Position numbers and translations under genes: made by a program
Shown: one piece after another, positions 43,472-52,623 of the stretch
Position numbering within the stretch: the first letter of the stretch is position 1
How the letters are laid out: each line of letters starts with the position of its first letter
Origin: Burkholderiaceae bacterium
GTDB taxonomy: Bacteria; Pseudomonadota; Gammaproteobacteria; Burkholderiales; Burkholderiaceae_D
NCBI GenBank assembly: GCA_004298905.1
Contig: SCTK01000019.1
Span: forward strand, 118,521-182,520
Length of the DNA: 64,000 nt
Direction: 5' to 3'
Notes under the pieces: model-generated
Seen by the model: the letters and a program-made list of their open reading frames with translations, nothing else
What the model was told of the DNA's origin: nothing
Database searches by the model: none

Positions 43472-44623
43472 ATGACCATCACCAGCACACCCGCCAACGC
43501 CCTTCCCGGAATCCAGAACGCGGGTAAAGGTGCCGGACCACACACCGGTGACGATCGCATGAGCACGGAAGCCACGGGTGAAGTGTTGACACAGGCCACG
43601 GGTAAAAACCCGTCGGCAGATAAAAAATCTGCTGCCACCGTATTTGGCGACTTGCTGTCACAGAAATTGCAGGCAGGATTGGGCGCGGATGCGCTAGACA
43701 AGCACACTAAAGACGACAGCCAATTAACGGATGACGACACCGGTTCATTATCCGTGACCAATCCCGTCGCCGACGCCGTCCATCTCGCCCTGCAGCAAAT
43801 CGGCGCCGCCGTGCAAGCAGCACAAAACACGACCCCGAATGCCGCACCCGGCGCGCAACCCAGTGTCGCCGACAGTGCCAGTGCGGGCCGCCATGTAAAC
43901 GCTGCCGAGCTCTTGCGTGCCGGACACGAAAAAGCCGCGACCGCAAGCGTGTCCGCACCTGTACCCAATGGCCCGCAGGAAGCACAAACAACACCGATTG
44001 CCGCGACTGCCAATCCATTGAATACCGAGAGCGCACCACGTACTGCGACCGGGCTCATGTCCGAGGCGAAACCCGAGGTCGAAGCGGCGCTCCCCAAGAC
44101 CAGCGCTGCGGCCACGCCGCTGCCCGTGGCGGCAGCAGCCAGCCCGGCCACACATACTGCGCCCGTGCAACTGGGTATTCAGCCCGTCGAGGTGCACTCA
44201 CCACGCTTTGCCGAAGCCACGGCCGAACGGGTGCAATTTGCCATCGGCAACAAGTTGCAGTCGGCACAAATCGATCTGCACCCGGCGGAACTGGGGCCGA
44301 TCCGCATTCAGTTGCAGTTCAACAATCAGGACGTCAGCATCAATTTCAGCGCCGCGCATGCCGGCACACGTCAAGCCCTGGAAGAGGCGCTGCCACGCCT
44401 GCGCGAATTGCTGGGGCAATCCGGTATTACCTTGAGCGAAACGCAAGTGGGTCAGCAGAATCTGACGCAACAGCAGCCACAACCGCAACAACACACAGCA
44501 TCACAAGCGACGCCTTTCTCCGGCAACCGCACTGCCAACGACAACGAGAGTGCCACAGTCACCGTCACCCGCCCGCTCAACAGCGCGCAACACAACAGCG
44601 GTTTGCTCGACACTTACGCGTAA
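43472..44623 (+). CDS. fliK: Flagellar hook-length control protein FliK
   Basis: 383 residues. The long N-terminal part is Ala/Thr/Pro-rich and disordered, as expected of the molecular ruler. The C-terminal Flg_hook domain is clear: KLQSAQIDLHPAELGPIRIQ, LQFNNQDVSINFSAAHAGTR and LPRLRELLGQSGITLSETQV. It measures hook length and switches export to filament proteins through FlhB. A Gln-rich stretch (LTQQQPQPQQH) follows the domain. It completes the fliF-fliK operon and is followed by a palindromic repeat. Confidence 0.94.
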   Translation: MTITSTPANALPGIQNAGKGAGPHTGDDRMSTEATGEVLTQATGKNPSADKKSAATVFGDLLSQKLQAGLGADALDKHTKDDSQLTDDDTGSLSVTNPVADAVHLALQQIGAAVQAAQNTTPNAAPGAQPSVADSASAGRHVNAAELLRAGHEKAATASVSAPVPNGPQEAQTTPIAATANPLNTESAPRTATGLMSEAKPEVEAALPKTSAAATPLPVAAAASPATHTAPVQLGIQPVEVHSPRFAEATAERVQFAIGNKLQSAQIDLHPAELGPIRIQLQFNNQDVSINFSAAHAGTRQALEEALPRLRELLGQSGITLSETQVGQQNLTQQQPQPQQHTASQATPFSGNRTANDNESATVTVTRPLNSAQHNSGLLDTYA

Positions 44624-44631
44624 CACGGCTG

Positions 44632-44752
44632 CCCTCCCCTTCAAGGGGAGGGTTTGGGTGTGGATGGGTTTCCGTCGCGTTAGTTCTTGCACTTGCCCGT
44701 GCGCCAAAGAAACCCATCCCCTCCCCCCGCCCTCCCCTTGAAAGGGAGGGGG
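44632..44752. repeat. CCCTCCCC-type palindromic repeat, copy B (fliK-fliL gap)
   Basis: Left arm CCCTCCCCTTCAAGGGGAGG with GGATGGGTTTCC, right arm CCCATCCCCTCC and CCCTCCCCTTGAAAGGGAGG. The middle (about 36 nt) is unlike copies A and C. It begins 8 bp after the fliK stop. The remaining ~125 bp up to fliL hold a TTGTGCT/AGCACAA hairpin and no gene. Confidence 0.85.
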
Positions 44753-44879
44753 ATATCAGCGCTGCGCGTTTCCAAGATTGGCCTCAATTTCCACACCTTT
44801 TTATCCGTTTGAATTTGTGCTGCCTGTAGCACAATGAACTCATTCGCTCATTCATTCGTTCACACTTCAGAAACTATCC

Positions 44880-45416
44880 ATGGCCACAGACAAAGATGCC
44901 GCCGCAGACGAGGCTGAAGTCCAGCCCAAGAAGAAGGGCAAGGGCAAATTGCTGCTCATCATCGGCATCGTCGTGGTATTGCTACTGGGTAGCGCTGCCG
45001 GGCTGGTGATTGTGCGCAAGAAACGCATTGAAGCGGCCAAGGCGATGGTGGAAGGCGCCCCCGTCGCCGAAGTCAAGCATGAAGAGAAGCATGTCGGCCC
45101 GCCGACGTTTGTGCCCTTGGACAATTTCACGGTGAACCTGGTCGACACCCAGGGTTCAAGCTATCTGCAATTGGGGGTCATCCTCGAAATGGAGGATGCC
45201 CACTCGGGAGAAACGGTCAAGGAATACATGCCCATCATTCGCAGCAGCATCCTGTTGTTGCTCAGCGGTAAAAGCAAGCAGGAGCTGAGCTCGACCGAAG
45301 GCAAGAAGCAGGTGGCGCAGGAGATCCTGAACCTCACGCGCAGCAAATTGCCCGAAGGCCACGACAATGACAAGGGCGTACGTGAAGTGCACTTCGCCGT
45401 TTTCGTGATTCAGTAA
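44880..45416 (+). CDS. fliL: Flagellar basal body-associated protein FliL
   Basis: 178 residues: a charged cytoplasmic start rich in Lys, one helix (LLLIIGIVVVLLLGSAAGLV, about 23-42), then the periplasmic SPFH-like FliL domain with FVPLDNFTVNLVDTQGSSYL and EYMPIIRSSILLLLSGKSKQ. It surrounds the stator and raises torque. It begins the fliLMNOPQR operon, 18 bp before fliM. Confidence 0.95.
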   Translation: MATDKDAAADEAEVQPKKKGKGKLLLIIGIVVVLLLGSAAGLVIVRKKRIEAAKAMVEGAPVAEVKHEEKHVGPPTFVPLDNFTVNLVDTQGSSYLQLGVILEMEDAHSGETVKEYMPIIRSSILLLLSGKSKQELSSTEGKKQVAQEILNLTRSKLPEGHDNDKGVREVHFAVFVIQ

Positions 45417-45434
45417 CGACCGACAGAGATCTCC

Positions 45435-46436
45435 ATGTCCGGCGAATTTTTATCCCAAGATGAAGTTGATGCGCTACTGCGTGGCGTCACTGGCGAGGAA
45501 GAAACACAGGCCGACGATAGCGGCGATCAGGGGGTACGTCCCTATAACCTGGCGCGGCAGGAGCGCATTGTTCGTGGTCGCATGCCGACCATGGAAATCA
45601 TCAACGACCGTTTTGCGCGGCTGCTGCGCATCGGTCTGTTCAATTTCATGCGGCGCAGCCCGGAAATTTCGGTCGGCCCGGTACGCGTGCTCAAGTACAG
45701 CGAATTCATCCGCAACCTGGTGGTGCCGACCAACATCAATATCGTGCAGCTCAAACCACTGCGCGGCAGCATGCTGTTCATTTTCGATCCCAGTCTGGTG
45801 TTTGCAATCATCGACAATCTGTTCGGCAGCGATGGCCGTTTTCACACCCGCGTCGAGGGCCGCGATTTCACCCCGACCGAACAACGAATCATCCAGCGCA
45901 TGCTGTCCGTGGCGCTGGAGGAATACACCAAATCCTGGCAGCCGGTCTATGCGATGGGCTTTGAATATCTGCGCTCGGAAATGCATACGCAGTTTGCCAA
46001 CATCGCCACCCCCAGCGAAATTGTGGTGGCGACCTCGTTCACGATCGAACTCGGTTCGGCAGGCGGACAGATTCATCTCTGCGTGCCCTATGCAGCCGTC
46101 GAGCCGATCCGCGACCTGCTCTACAGCAGCATGCAAGGTGACCACGCGGAGCCGGACAAGCGCTGGATACGCATGCTCAAGAAGCAGGTGCAACTGGCAG
46201 AGGTCGAACTGGTGGCGAAACTGGCGATGGAAACCGTCAGTGTTGGTCAGGTGCTGAATTTGAAAGCGGGTGATTTCATCGGTCTGGATATCAAGCCCAC
46301 CATCACCGCCGAAGTCGACAACGTGCCCCTGTTTGAATGCCGCTATGGCGTGATGAATTCGCAATACGCCATTCGCATTGAAAACATTCTGGCAATCCCG
46401 CAACAGGAAAATTCTCTCGGAGATGAAAATGGCTGA
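45435..46436 (+). CDS. fliM: Flagellar motor switch protein FliM
   Basis: 333 residues. The N-terminal CheY-binding peptide is MSGEFLSQDEVDALLRGVTG. The middle CheC-like domain has RPYNLARQERIVRGRMPTME, and the C-terminal SpoA domain has ELVAKLAMETVSVGQVLNLK. It receives CheY-P (gene at 22364) and reverses the motor with FliG and FliN. It overlaps fliN by 8 bp. Confidence 0.97.
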   Translation: MSGEFLSQDEVDALLRGVTGEEETQADDSGDQGVRPYNLARQERIVRGRMPTMEIINDRFARLLRIGLFNFMRRSPEISVGPVRVLKYSEFIRNLVVPTNINIVQLKPLRGSMLFIFDPSLVFAIIDNLFGSDGRFHTRVEGRDFTPTEQRIIQRMLSVALEEYTKSWQPVYAMGFEYLRSEMHTQFANIATPSEIVVATSFTIELGSAGGQIHLCVPYAAVEPIRDLLYSSMQGDHAEPDKRWIRMLKKQVQLAEVELVAKLAMETVSVGQVLNLKAGDFIGLDIKPTITAEVDNVPLFECRYGVMNSQYAIRIENILAIPQQENSLGDENG

Positions 46437-46839
46437 CGACCCGAATCAAGCGGCCGACGACTGGGCCGCCGCACTCGCTGAACAAGCCGATGCTACGCCC
46501 AGCCCGGCCGCGCAAGCGCAACCAGCAACCGATTTGTTCCAGCAGTTCTCCGGCGGTGGCGCAACCAATGCTGCTCCGAACGATCTGGACATGGTGATGG
46601 ATATCCCGGTGCAACTGACCGTGGAACTGGGCCGCACCAAGATTCCGATCAAGCACATTCTGCAACTGGCCCAAGGCTCAGTAGTGGAACTCGACGGCAT
46701 GGCCGGCGAACCGATGGATGTGCTGGTCAACGGTTGTCTGATCGCGCAGGGCGAAGTCGTGGTGGTGAATGAGAAATTCGGCATCCGTCTGACCGACATC
46801 ATCACACCATCCGAACGGTTGCGCCGTTTGAGCAAATGA
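46429..46839 (+). CDS. fliN: Flagellar motor switch protein FliN
   Basis: 136 residues with a SpoA domain in the second half (DIPVQLTVELGRTKIPIKHI, LDVLVNG-type MDVLVNGCLIAQGEVVVVNE). The acidic N-terminus is extended by ~45 residues, as is common in Betaproteobacteria. ATG at 46429 is chosen because GGAG lies 6 nt upstream; ATG at 46423 would sit too close to it. It ends overlapping the fliO ATG by 4 bp. Confidence 0.95.
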   Translation: MADDPNQAADDWAAALAEQADATPSPAAQAQPATDLFQQFSGGGATNAAPNDLDMVMDIPVQLTVELGRTKIPIKHILQLAQGSVVELDGMAGEPMDVLVNGCLIAQGEVVVVNEKFGIRLTDIITPSERLRRLSK

Positions 46840-47309
46840 TGCGCGCTGCATTCGTACACCGCCATCGCCTCCATACGCTCGCCGGTTTGGCGTGCGTGCT
46901 GCAGGCAACCCAGAGCTGGGCACAGGCCGCGGCCGCACCCGCAGCCAGCCCGGCAGCGGTCGGCAGCGGTGGCGGCCTGCTGCAAATGACGCTGGGTCTG
47001 GCGATTGTGCTGGCAGTGATTTTTGTCGCGGCCTGGCTGCTGCGCCGCATTGGCATGCCGCACGCGGGTAACCACCACTTGCTGAAACCAGTCGGTTCGC
47101 TGGCCCTGGGCACGCGCGAACGCATCATGGTGGTTGAAATTCAGGACCAGTGGCTGGTCCTGGGCGTGACAGCCAGCCAGATCACGCCCTTGCTCACGCT
47201 CAACAAAAGCAGTCTGACCGCCGATAAAGCTCAATCCACGCCGTCCTCCGGCCTGGATTCCCTGTTTGGCCAAAAACTGAAAGAACTCTTGCGCAGGAGC
47301 GAAAAATGA
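46836..47309 (+). CDS. fliO: Flagellar biosynthetic protein FliO
   Basis: 157 residues. An N-terminal signal-like segment and a helix (LGLAIVLAVIFVAAWLLRRI, about 50-69) precede a cytoplasmic FliO domain with VGSLALGTRERIMVVEIQDQ and LVLGVTASQITPL. FliO helps assemble the FliP/FliR export gate. It overlaps both neighbours by 4 bp (ATGA), so translation is tightly coupled. Confidence 0.9.
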   Translation: MMRAAFVHRHRLHTLAGLACVLQATQSWAQAAAAPAASPAAVGSGGGLLQMTLGLAIVLAVIFVAAWLLRRIGMPHAGNHHLLKPVGSLALGTRERIMVVEIQDQWLVLGVTASQITPLLTLNKSSLTADKAQSTPSSGLDSLFGQKLKELLRRSEK

Positions 47310-47488
47310 AAACATCCCGTCGTCTCGATGTCGGCGCCTACACCCTGATCGGCCTTGCCATGTTGTGGGCCACCACTCACCTGCTGTACAAGGACGCGCC
47401 TCAACCGGCCACCCCGGGCTGGCTGGCGCAGTGTGTACCGAATACCTGTGAAACCCTGCCGGCGCTGCCGCCTCAGCCCTCGCAGTAA
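47306..47488 (+). CDS. Small single-span membrane protein in the fliO-fliP gap
   Basis: 60 residues: [20 protein letters not shown] holds most of one membrane helix, then a short tail with two cysteines ([12 protein letters not shown]) and Pro-rich end. The ATG overlaps the fliO stop (ATGA) and GCAGGAG lies just upstream, which favours real translation. I recognise no family. It could be an export-gate accessory of this lineage, or a chance frame. Confidence 0.5.
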   Translation: MKTSRRLDVGAYTLIGLAMLWATTHLLYKDAPQPATPGWLAQCVPNTCETLPALPPQPSQ

Positions 47489-47534
47489 GGCTGCGATAGC
47501 GCACTGGCAGGCAGGCCAGAATAAACAGACAACA

Positions 47535-48320
47535 ATGAAACGAATTTCTTTCTATCAAGTACCGCAGCAAATCCGCGTGTGGCTGCGCCTGCTGCTGGCC
47601 ATCGCCGCGTTGACCCTGTGCGATAACGTGCTGGCCCAGCAGGCCGGCATTCCCGCCTTGACCAGCAGCCCCGGCGTAGGCGGCAACACCACCTATTCGG
47701 TTTCCATCCAGACCCTGCTGGTGCTGTCGGCACTGTCTTTTCTGCCGGCCGTGTTGCTGTTGATGACGGGTTTCACCCGCATCGTGATCGTGCTCTCGCT
47801 GCTGCGACTCGCTCTGGGCACGCAAGGTTCGCCACCCAACCAGGTCATCATCGGTCTGGCGCTGTTTCTCACCTTCTTCGTGATGGCACCGGTGTTCGAC
47901 AAGATCTATGCCGAAGCCTATCAACCCTTTGCCGCCAACCAGATCAGTTTCAACGAAGGGCTGGCCCGCGCTGAACCGACCATCAAGGAATTCATGCTCA
48001 AGCAGACACGCGAGAACGATCTCGCCTTGTTCATGCGCCTCGGTGAACAAGAGCAGGTCGAGAAGCCGGAGCAACTCCCACTGCGCATCGTGGTACCCGC
48101 CTTCGTGACCAGCGAATTGAAAACCGCGTTTCAGATCGGCTTCATGATTTTCATTCCCTTCCTCATCATCGACATGGTGGTCGCCAGCGTGTTGATGTCG
48201 ATGGGGATGATGATGCTCTCGCCGGTGCTGATTGCCCTGCCCTTCAAGCTGATGCTGTTCGTGCTGGTCGATGGCTGGAACCTGCTGATCGCTTCGCTGG
48301 CGGCCAGCTTTGTACGATGA
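47535..48320 (+). CDS. fliP: Flagellar biosynthetic protein FliP
   Basis: 261 residues. After a cleavable signal sequence ([17 protein letters not shown]) come four membrane segments with the family motifs [40 protein letters not shown] and [20 protein letters not shown]. It forms the core of the type III export gate with FliQ and FliR. ATG at 47535; the frame extends 180 bp upstream but without FliP-like sequence. No strong ribosome site is seen before it. Confidence 0.96.
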   Translation: MKRISFYQVPQQIRVWLRLLLAIAALTLCDNVLAQQAGIPALTSSPGVGGNTTYSVSIQTLLVLSALSFLPAVLLLMTGFTRIVIVLSLLRLALGTQGSPPNQVIIGLALFLTFFVMAPVFDKIYAEAYQPFAANQISFNEGLARAEPTIKEFMLKQTRENDLALFMRLGEQEQVEKPEQLPLRIVVPAFVTSELKTAFQIGFMIFIPFLIIDMVVASVLMSMGMMMLSPVLIALPFKLMLFVLVDGWNLLIASLAASFVR

Positions 48321-48342
48321 CAACCGGGAAACTCACATCATG

Positions 48343-48612
48343 ATGACCAGTCAATCTGTCCTCACCCTCGGTCAACAAGCCATCGAGATCACCATGCTGA
48401 TCTCTGCCCCGCTCTTGCTGGCGGCCTTGCTGGTCGGTCTGCTGGTCAGCATTTTTCAGGCGGCGACGCAAATCAATGAAGCAACGCTGTCGTTCATCCC
48501 CAAGCTGCTGGCGGTGTTTCTGGTCATGATCCTCGCCGGGCCCTGGATCCTCAGCATGATGACGGATTACATGCAGCGTCTGTTCAGCAACATCCCCTTT
48601 GCCATCGGATGA
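48343..48612 (+). CDS. fliQ: Flagellar biosynthetic protein FliQ
   Basis: 89 residues, two helices: EITMLISAPLLLAALLVGLL and IPKLLAVFLVMILAGPWILS, with the family's QAATQINEATLSF between them. It starts 22 bp after fliP. ATG at 48343 gives the usual length; an ATG one codon earlier is equally possible. A palindromic repeat separates it from fliR. Confidence 0.95.
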   Translation: MTSQSVLTLGQQAIEITMLISAPLLLAALLVGLLVSIFQAATQINEATLSFIPKLLAVFLVMILAGPWILSMMTDYMQRLFSNIPFAIG

Positions 48613-48637
48613 AACTTTCCGCGCAGCGCCGCTCTCA

Positions 48638-48737
48638 CCTCCCCCTTCAAGGGGGAGGCCGGGAGGGGGATGGGTTTCCATCGTGCTTCATCAACCCCAT
48701 CCCCTCCCCCCGCCCTCCCCTTGAAAGGGAGGGGGAG
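48638..48737. repeat. CCCTCCCC-type palindromic repeat, copy C (fliQ-fliR gap)
   Basis: Left arm CCTCCCCCTTCAAGGGGGAG then GGGGGATGGGTTTCC; right arm CCCCATCCCCTCC then CCCTCCCCTTGAAAGGGAGG. The middle (about 18 nt) differs from the other copies. After copies B and C the host sequence is similar too (both contain AGCGCTGCGCG), so the element may extend a few bases to the right. Confidence 0.85.
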
Positions 48738-48769
48738 ATTAGCGCTGCGCGAAACTCATACTGACACTC

Positions 48770-49534
48770 ATGTTCACTTTCAGCGAAGTCGATATCCAGC
48801 ACTGGCTCAGCGGCTTTGTCTGGCCCTTCGTGCGGGTACTGGCGCTCTTCACCGCTGCGCCGGTGTTCAGTCATACCGCCTTCCCGAAGCGAGCACGCAT
48901 TGGCCTGGCATTGCTGATTACCTTCGTGGTAGCACCGCTGCTGCCCGTTGCGCCACCGCAAGCACTGTTCTCGCCGGAGGGTTTGATCCTGTTAATCCAG
49001 CAATTGCTGGTTGGAGCGGGTTTGGGATTTGCGATGAAACTGGTTTTTGCCGCGATTGAAGGCGCAGGGACCTTGGTGGGATTTCAAATGGGATTGGGAT
49101 TTGCAACCTTTATCGATCCGCAACACAATCAGCAAACGCCGATTGTGGGCAGTTTCCTGGGCGTGCTGGCCTCACTGGTATTTTTTTCGCTGGACGGCCA
49201 CCTGATCCTGTTGTCATCGCTGGTCGAAAGTTTTACGCTGGCACCTATTGCCACGAACGGCTTGCAACAGTTTCATCCGCAAGTGCTGGTTTCACTGGGG
49301 GAGATCATCTTCAGCCTGGGACTGCATATTTCCCTGCCCATGGTCGGTGCCATCATGATTGCCAACATCGCCCTGGGTTTGCTGTCGCGCGCAGCACCAC
49401 AACTGAATATTTTCGCGGTCGGTTTTCCCGTGACACTGATGATCGGTTTCTGGTCCTTGTGGATGTCGTTGCCCTTCCTGGGCGGCATCATCGAAGCCGC
49501 GTTTAAACGCAACCTGCTGGAGTTTATTCGGTGA
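48770..49534 (+). CDS. fliR: Flagellar biosynthetic protein FliR
   Basis: 254 residues, about six membrane segments. Family text: VRVLALFTAAPVFSHTAFPK, LVGAGLGFAMKLVFAAIEGA and MGLGFATFIDPQHNQQTPIV. FliR joins FliP and FliQ in the export gate. The stop overlaps the GTG start of the following receiver-phosphatase gene (GTGA), which links export-gate translation to that regulator. Confidence 0.96.
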   Translation: MFTFSEVDIQHWLSGFVWPFVRVLALFTAAPVFSHTAFPKRARIGLALLITFVVAPLLPVAPPQALFSPEGLILLIQQLLVGAGLGFAMKLVFAAIEGAGTLVGFQMGLGFATFIDPQHNQQTPIVGSFLGVLASLVFFSLDGHLILLSSLVESFTLAPIATNGLQQFHPQVLVSLGEIIFSLGLHISLPMVGAIMIANIALGLLSRAAPQLNIFAVGFPVTLMIGFWSLWMSLPFLGGIIEAAFKRNLLEFIR

Positions 49535-50730
49535 ACAACCCAGGCACGTCTGCGCTGGATCTTGCCCCGCCCGTCCTGTCACTGCGTGTGCTGGTCGCGG
49601 AGGACAATCGCCTCAACCGGATGATGGTATGCGAATGTCTGAAACGCAACGGCCATCAGGCCATTGTCGCTGAAAACGGTGCCCAAGCTGTCGCGCTGTT
49701 CGACACTGAAAAACCCGATGTGGTGTTGCTCGACATCGTCATGCCGGTCATGGATGGCCTCGAGGCCGCGAAATTGATTCGCGCCCAACCTCTGGGCGCA
49801 ACGATTCCATTGTTGTTCCTGTCCGGTGTGGATGACGAGAAATCCAAGCTCGCAAGCCTGAGCCTGGCCGATGGCCTGATCTCCAAACCGATCGAACCCA
49901 AACTGCTGGCGGCTCGCCTGAGTGCCTTCTTTCGCCAGGTACAGCTGCAACATCAATATCAGGAACAAATCAAGCAAACGCAGCAAGCGCTGAATCTGTT
50001 GCAAGCCGAAAATGAACTGGGCGCCTATGTGCTTTCACGCATGCTGGACACCGCCCTGAAAGCCGACCAGTGTGTGCGCTTCATCAATCGGGCTGCGGTG
50101 AATTTCAGTGGCGACCTGGTGCTGTACAGCCGTTGCCCCGCAGGGAAATACTATGTTCTGCTGGCCGACGCCGTGGGCCATGGCATTGCAGCTGCGTTCA
50201 ATGTATTCCCGCTGATGTCGATCTTCACCGCCATGGCCCGCAGAGGGGTAACGCCGGGCGAGATCATCCGTCAGATGAATTCCAGTCTGCACACCCTGAT
50301 GCCGGTCGATCGTTTCATTTCCGCCGCACTCGTCTGTATCGACCCCACCACGTTGACAATGGAGGCGTGGAATGGCGGCATGCCGCCCATCCTGGTGCTT
50401 GATGCCCGCGGAGAATGCAAACACGAATTCAACTCCCTGCATATGCCGCTGCGCCTGGAGAGCGACGCCGACATCGACTGCAAGCCTGTCGTCCATGAAC
50501 TGAGCCGGGGTGACGAGATCCTGATGTTTTCGGACGGCTTGCTGGAAGCCAACCGTCAATCCGTCGAAGCCGGACTGAGCCACCTGCGCGCCATGATGCG
50601 CGCCGAGCCGGAAGAAACACGTTTCGAAAAAATCTCCGCCTGGCTGGAATCAGGTGCCGTCGGCACCTTCCACGACGACACTTCACTGATCTCCATTCGC
50701 ACCAGTCAGATGCAACTGCAGCAATCCTGA
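49531..50730 (+). CDS. Response regulator with SpoIIE/PP2C phosphatase output
   Basis: 399 residues. The receiver domain (about 18-140) has the acidic pair in RVLVAEDNRLNRMMVCECLK, the phospho-Asp in VVLLDIVMPVMDG and the Lys in LISKPIEPK. A short coiled coil leads to a PP2C-type SpoIIE domain (about 180-395) with VNFSGDLVLYSRC, LLADAVGHGIAAAF, MFSDGLLEANRQ and HDDTSLISIR. Such proteins (RsbU/HsbR type) dephosphorylate a STAS-domain anti-anti-sigma factor. No kinase or STAS partner is adjacent. The GTG start overlaps fliR, so it probably adjusts flagellar gene expression. Confidence 0.9.
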   Translation: MNNPGTSALDLAPPVLSLRVLVAEDNRLNRMMVCECLKRNGHQAIVAENGAQAVALFDTEKPDVVLLDIVMPVMDGLEAAKLIRAQPLGATIPLLFLSGVDDEKSKLASLSLADGLISKPIEPKLLAARLSAFFRQVQLQHQYQEQIKQTQQALNLLQAENELGAYVLSRMLDTALKADQCVRFINRAAVNFSGDLVLYSRCPAGKYYVLLADAVGHGIAAAFNVFPLMSIFTAMARRGVTPGEIIRQMNSSLHTLMPVDRFISAALVCIDPTTLTMEAWNGGMPPILVLDARGECKHEFNSLHMPLRLESDADIDCKPVVHELSRGDEILMFSDGLLEANRQSVEAGLSHLRAMMRAEPEETRFEKISAWLESGAVGTFHDDTSLISIRTSQMQLQQS

Positions 50731-50739
50731 CACTCGCGC

Positions 50740-52473
50740 TCACTGCTGCAATACATAGCTTCCCGGCGCTGCCTGCAAGGGCGGGAACCCCGCTTCGCTA
50801 CGGCCCAATGTCGGCGGCGTTACCAACGGGCCGGAACGTTCACTCAACCATTGCTGCCAGGCCGGCCACCAGGAACCTTCGTGACTGGGGGCGGTTTGTT
50901 GCCAGGTGAGCGGGTCGATGTATTTGTCGCGCGGCTTGCGCGTGGTGATTTGATAACTGCGATGCGGGTGTCCCGGTTCGGAAACGATGCCCACGTTATG
51001 GCCGCCGCTGGTGAGCACGAAAGTGACTTCGGCGCTGCTGAGCAAATGGATTTTGTACACCGAGTGCCAGGGCGAGACATGATCCTTGACCGTGCCCACC
51101 ACAAACATCGGCACATGGCTGTCGCTCAGCACCACGGGTTTATCGTCAACCAGATAAGCACCATGCGCCAGCGTATTGTCCATATAGAGATGACGCAGAT
51201 ATTCACTGTGCATGCGATACGGCAGCCGGGTGGAATCTTCGTTCCAGGCCAGTAGATCGATCATCGGCTGGCGTGTGCCGCGCAGATAATCGTGCACCAT
51301 GCGCGACCACACCAAATCGCGCGAACGCAGCAAGGCAAACGTGCCGCCCATCTGGCGGCCGTCGAGATAGCCCTGATCCCACATGATGTCTTCCAGATAG
51401 GCAATCTGGCTGGGATCGGTGAACAAGGAGAGTTCGCCCGACTCCTCGAAGTCGGCCTGGGCCGCGAGCAGCGTCAGGCTTTTCAAACGCGTATCGTTTC
51501 GCCGTGCCAGCAAGGCCGAGGCAATCAGCAGCAGCGTGCCGCCCAGACAATAGCCCACCGCATGGATGGGTTGCTCTGGAATGATCTGACTGACCGCGTC
51601 GAACCCGCTCAGCAACCCCTGGCGCAAGTAACCGTTCAATCCAAGATCGCGGTCGTGTTCGCCGGGGTTGACCCACGACACCATGAAAACCGTATGCCCC
51701 TTCCCGACCAGATAACGCACCAGGGAATTGTGCGGCGACAGGTCGAGAATGTAGTACTTCATGATCCACGAAGGAACGATCAAGACCGGTTCCGCATGCA
51801 CTTGCTCGGTCGCAGGGGCGTACTGAATCAACTCGATCAGGCGGTTGCGAAAAACCACCTGCCCCGGCGTCAGCGCTACGCCTTTGCCGACCTGGAATTG
51901 TTCCGGCACCTTCGGCCTCTCGCGCATGGCAATGCGGTTGCTGTCGGCGATGAAATTCTGCCAGCCACGCAGCAAGTTGGTGCCACCCTCGGCGACCGTC
52001 GCCTGCAGCACTTCGGGATTGCTCCAGAGAAAATTCGACGGCGCAAACGTATCCAGCCACTGCCGTGTGCAAAAGGTCACCACCTCTTCATGATGCGGGC
52101 TGACGCCACGCACACCGCGCGTTGCGCAATGCCACCACTGCTGTGTGAGCAGGAAGCCCTGATAGGCCAGATTGAATGGCCATTGCTGCCAGGCGGGATC
52201 GGCAAACCGCTTATCCTGCGGCAGCGGCTCGATACAGGGTTCGCCGCTTGGATAGGCCTGCAGTGTCAGATTGGCAAAGCGCGACCACTGCAAGCGGGCG
52301 ATTTCCACCAGATCGGCCTGCTTGCCTGGCGAACCACACAGATGCAGCGCCCAATCGATATAGGCCAGCCCCAGCGACGCCGGCGACAGGCCATGCGTCA
52401 GCTTGCCGAACGTTGCATGCAACAGACGATCAGCGTTATGCGCGTGGGCATGAAAAACGGGCAGAGCAGTCAT
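50740..52473 (-). CDS. phaC: Class I poly(3-hydroxyalkanoate) synthase
   Basis: 577 residues. The lipase-like box is GYCLGGTLL with the catalytic Cys near residue 303; the other triad members fit SHVPMFVVGTVKDHVSPWHS (Asp) and TSGGHNVGIVSEPGH (His). The N-terminal region has NFLWSNPEVLQATVAEGGTN. It polymerises 3-hydroxyacyl-CoA on the surface of storage granules. phaA, phaB and phasin genes are not in the window. Start at 52473 is preceded by AGGAGTG. Confidence 0.94.
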   Translation of the reverse strand: MTALPVFHAHAHNADRLLHATFGKLTHGLSPASLGLAYIDWALHLCGSPGKQADLVEIARLQWSRFANLTLQAYPSGEPCIEPLPQDKRFADPAWQQWPFNLAYQGFLLTQQWWHCATRGVRGVSPHHEEVVTFCTRQWLDTFAPSNFLWSNPEVLQATVAEGGTNLLRGWQNFIADSNRIAMRERPKVPEQFQVGKGVALTPGQVVFRNRLIELIQYAPATEQVHAEPVLIVPSWIMKYYILDLSPHNSLVRYLVGKGHTVFMVSWVNPGEHDRDLGLNGYLRQGLLSGFDAVSQIIPEQPIHAVGYCLGGTLLLIASALLARRNDTRLKSLTLLAAQADFEESGELSLFTDPSQIAYLEDIMWDQGYLDGRQMGGTFALLRSRDLVWSRMVHDYLRGTRQPMIDLLAWNEDSTRLPYRMHSEYLRHLYMDNTLAHGAYLVDDKPVVLSDSHVPMFVVGTVKDHVSPWHSVYKIHLLSSAEVTFVLTSGGHNVGIVSEPGHPHRSYQITTRKPRDKYIDPLTWQQTAPSHEGSWWPAWQQWLSERSGPLVTPPTLGRSEAGFPPLQAAPGSYVLQQ

Positions 52474-52623
52474 GATATTTCACACTCCTCTCAAGGCTGT
52501 CAACAAACCCTGGCCAAACAGTCTGAAACCAGTCTAGTTCAGAACTGAGAATTTTTTTGATCTACATTCATCCCGCTGCCATTGGCGTCTCCTATACTGG
52601 CCTACCGGTTTCTGGAGCGCACG

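Noticed and set aside
46446..48323. 625-codon minus-strand frame opposite fliN-fliP
   Set aside because: Covers four established flagellar genes in antisense; His/Gln/Arg-rich without domains.
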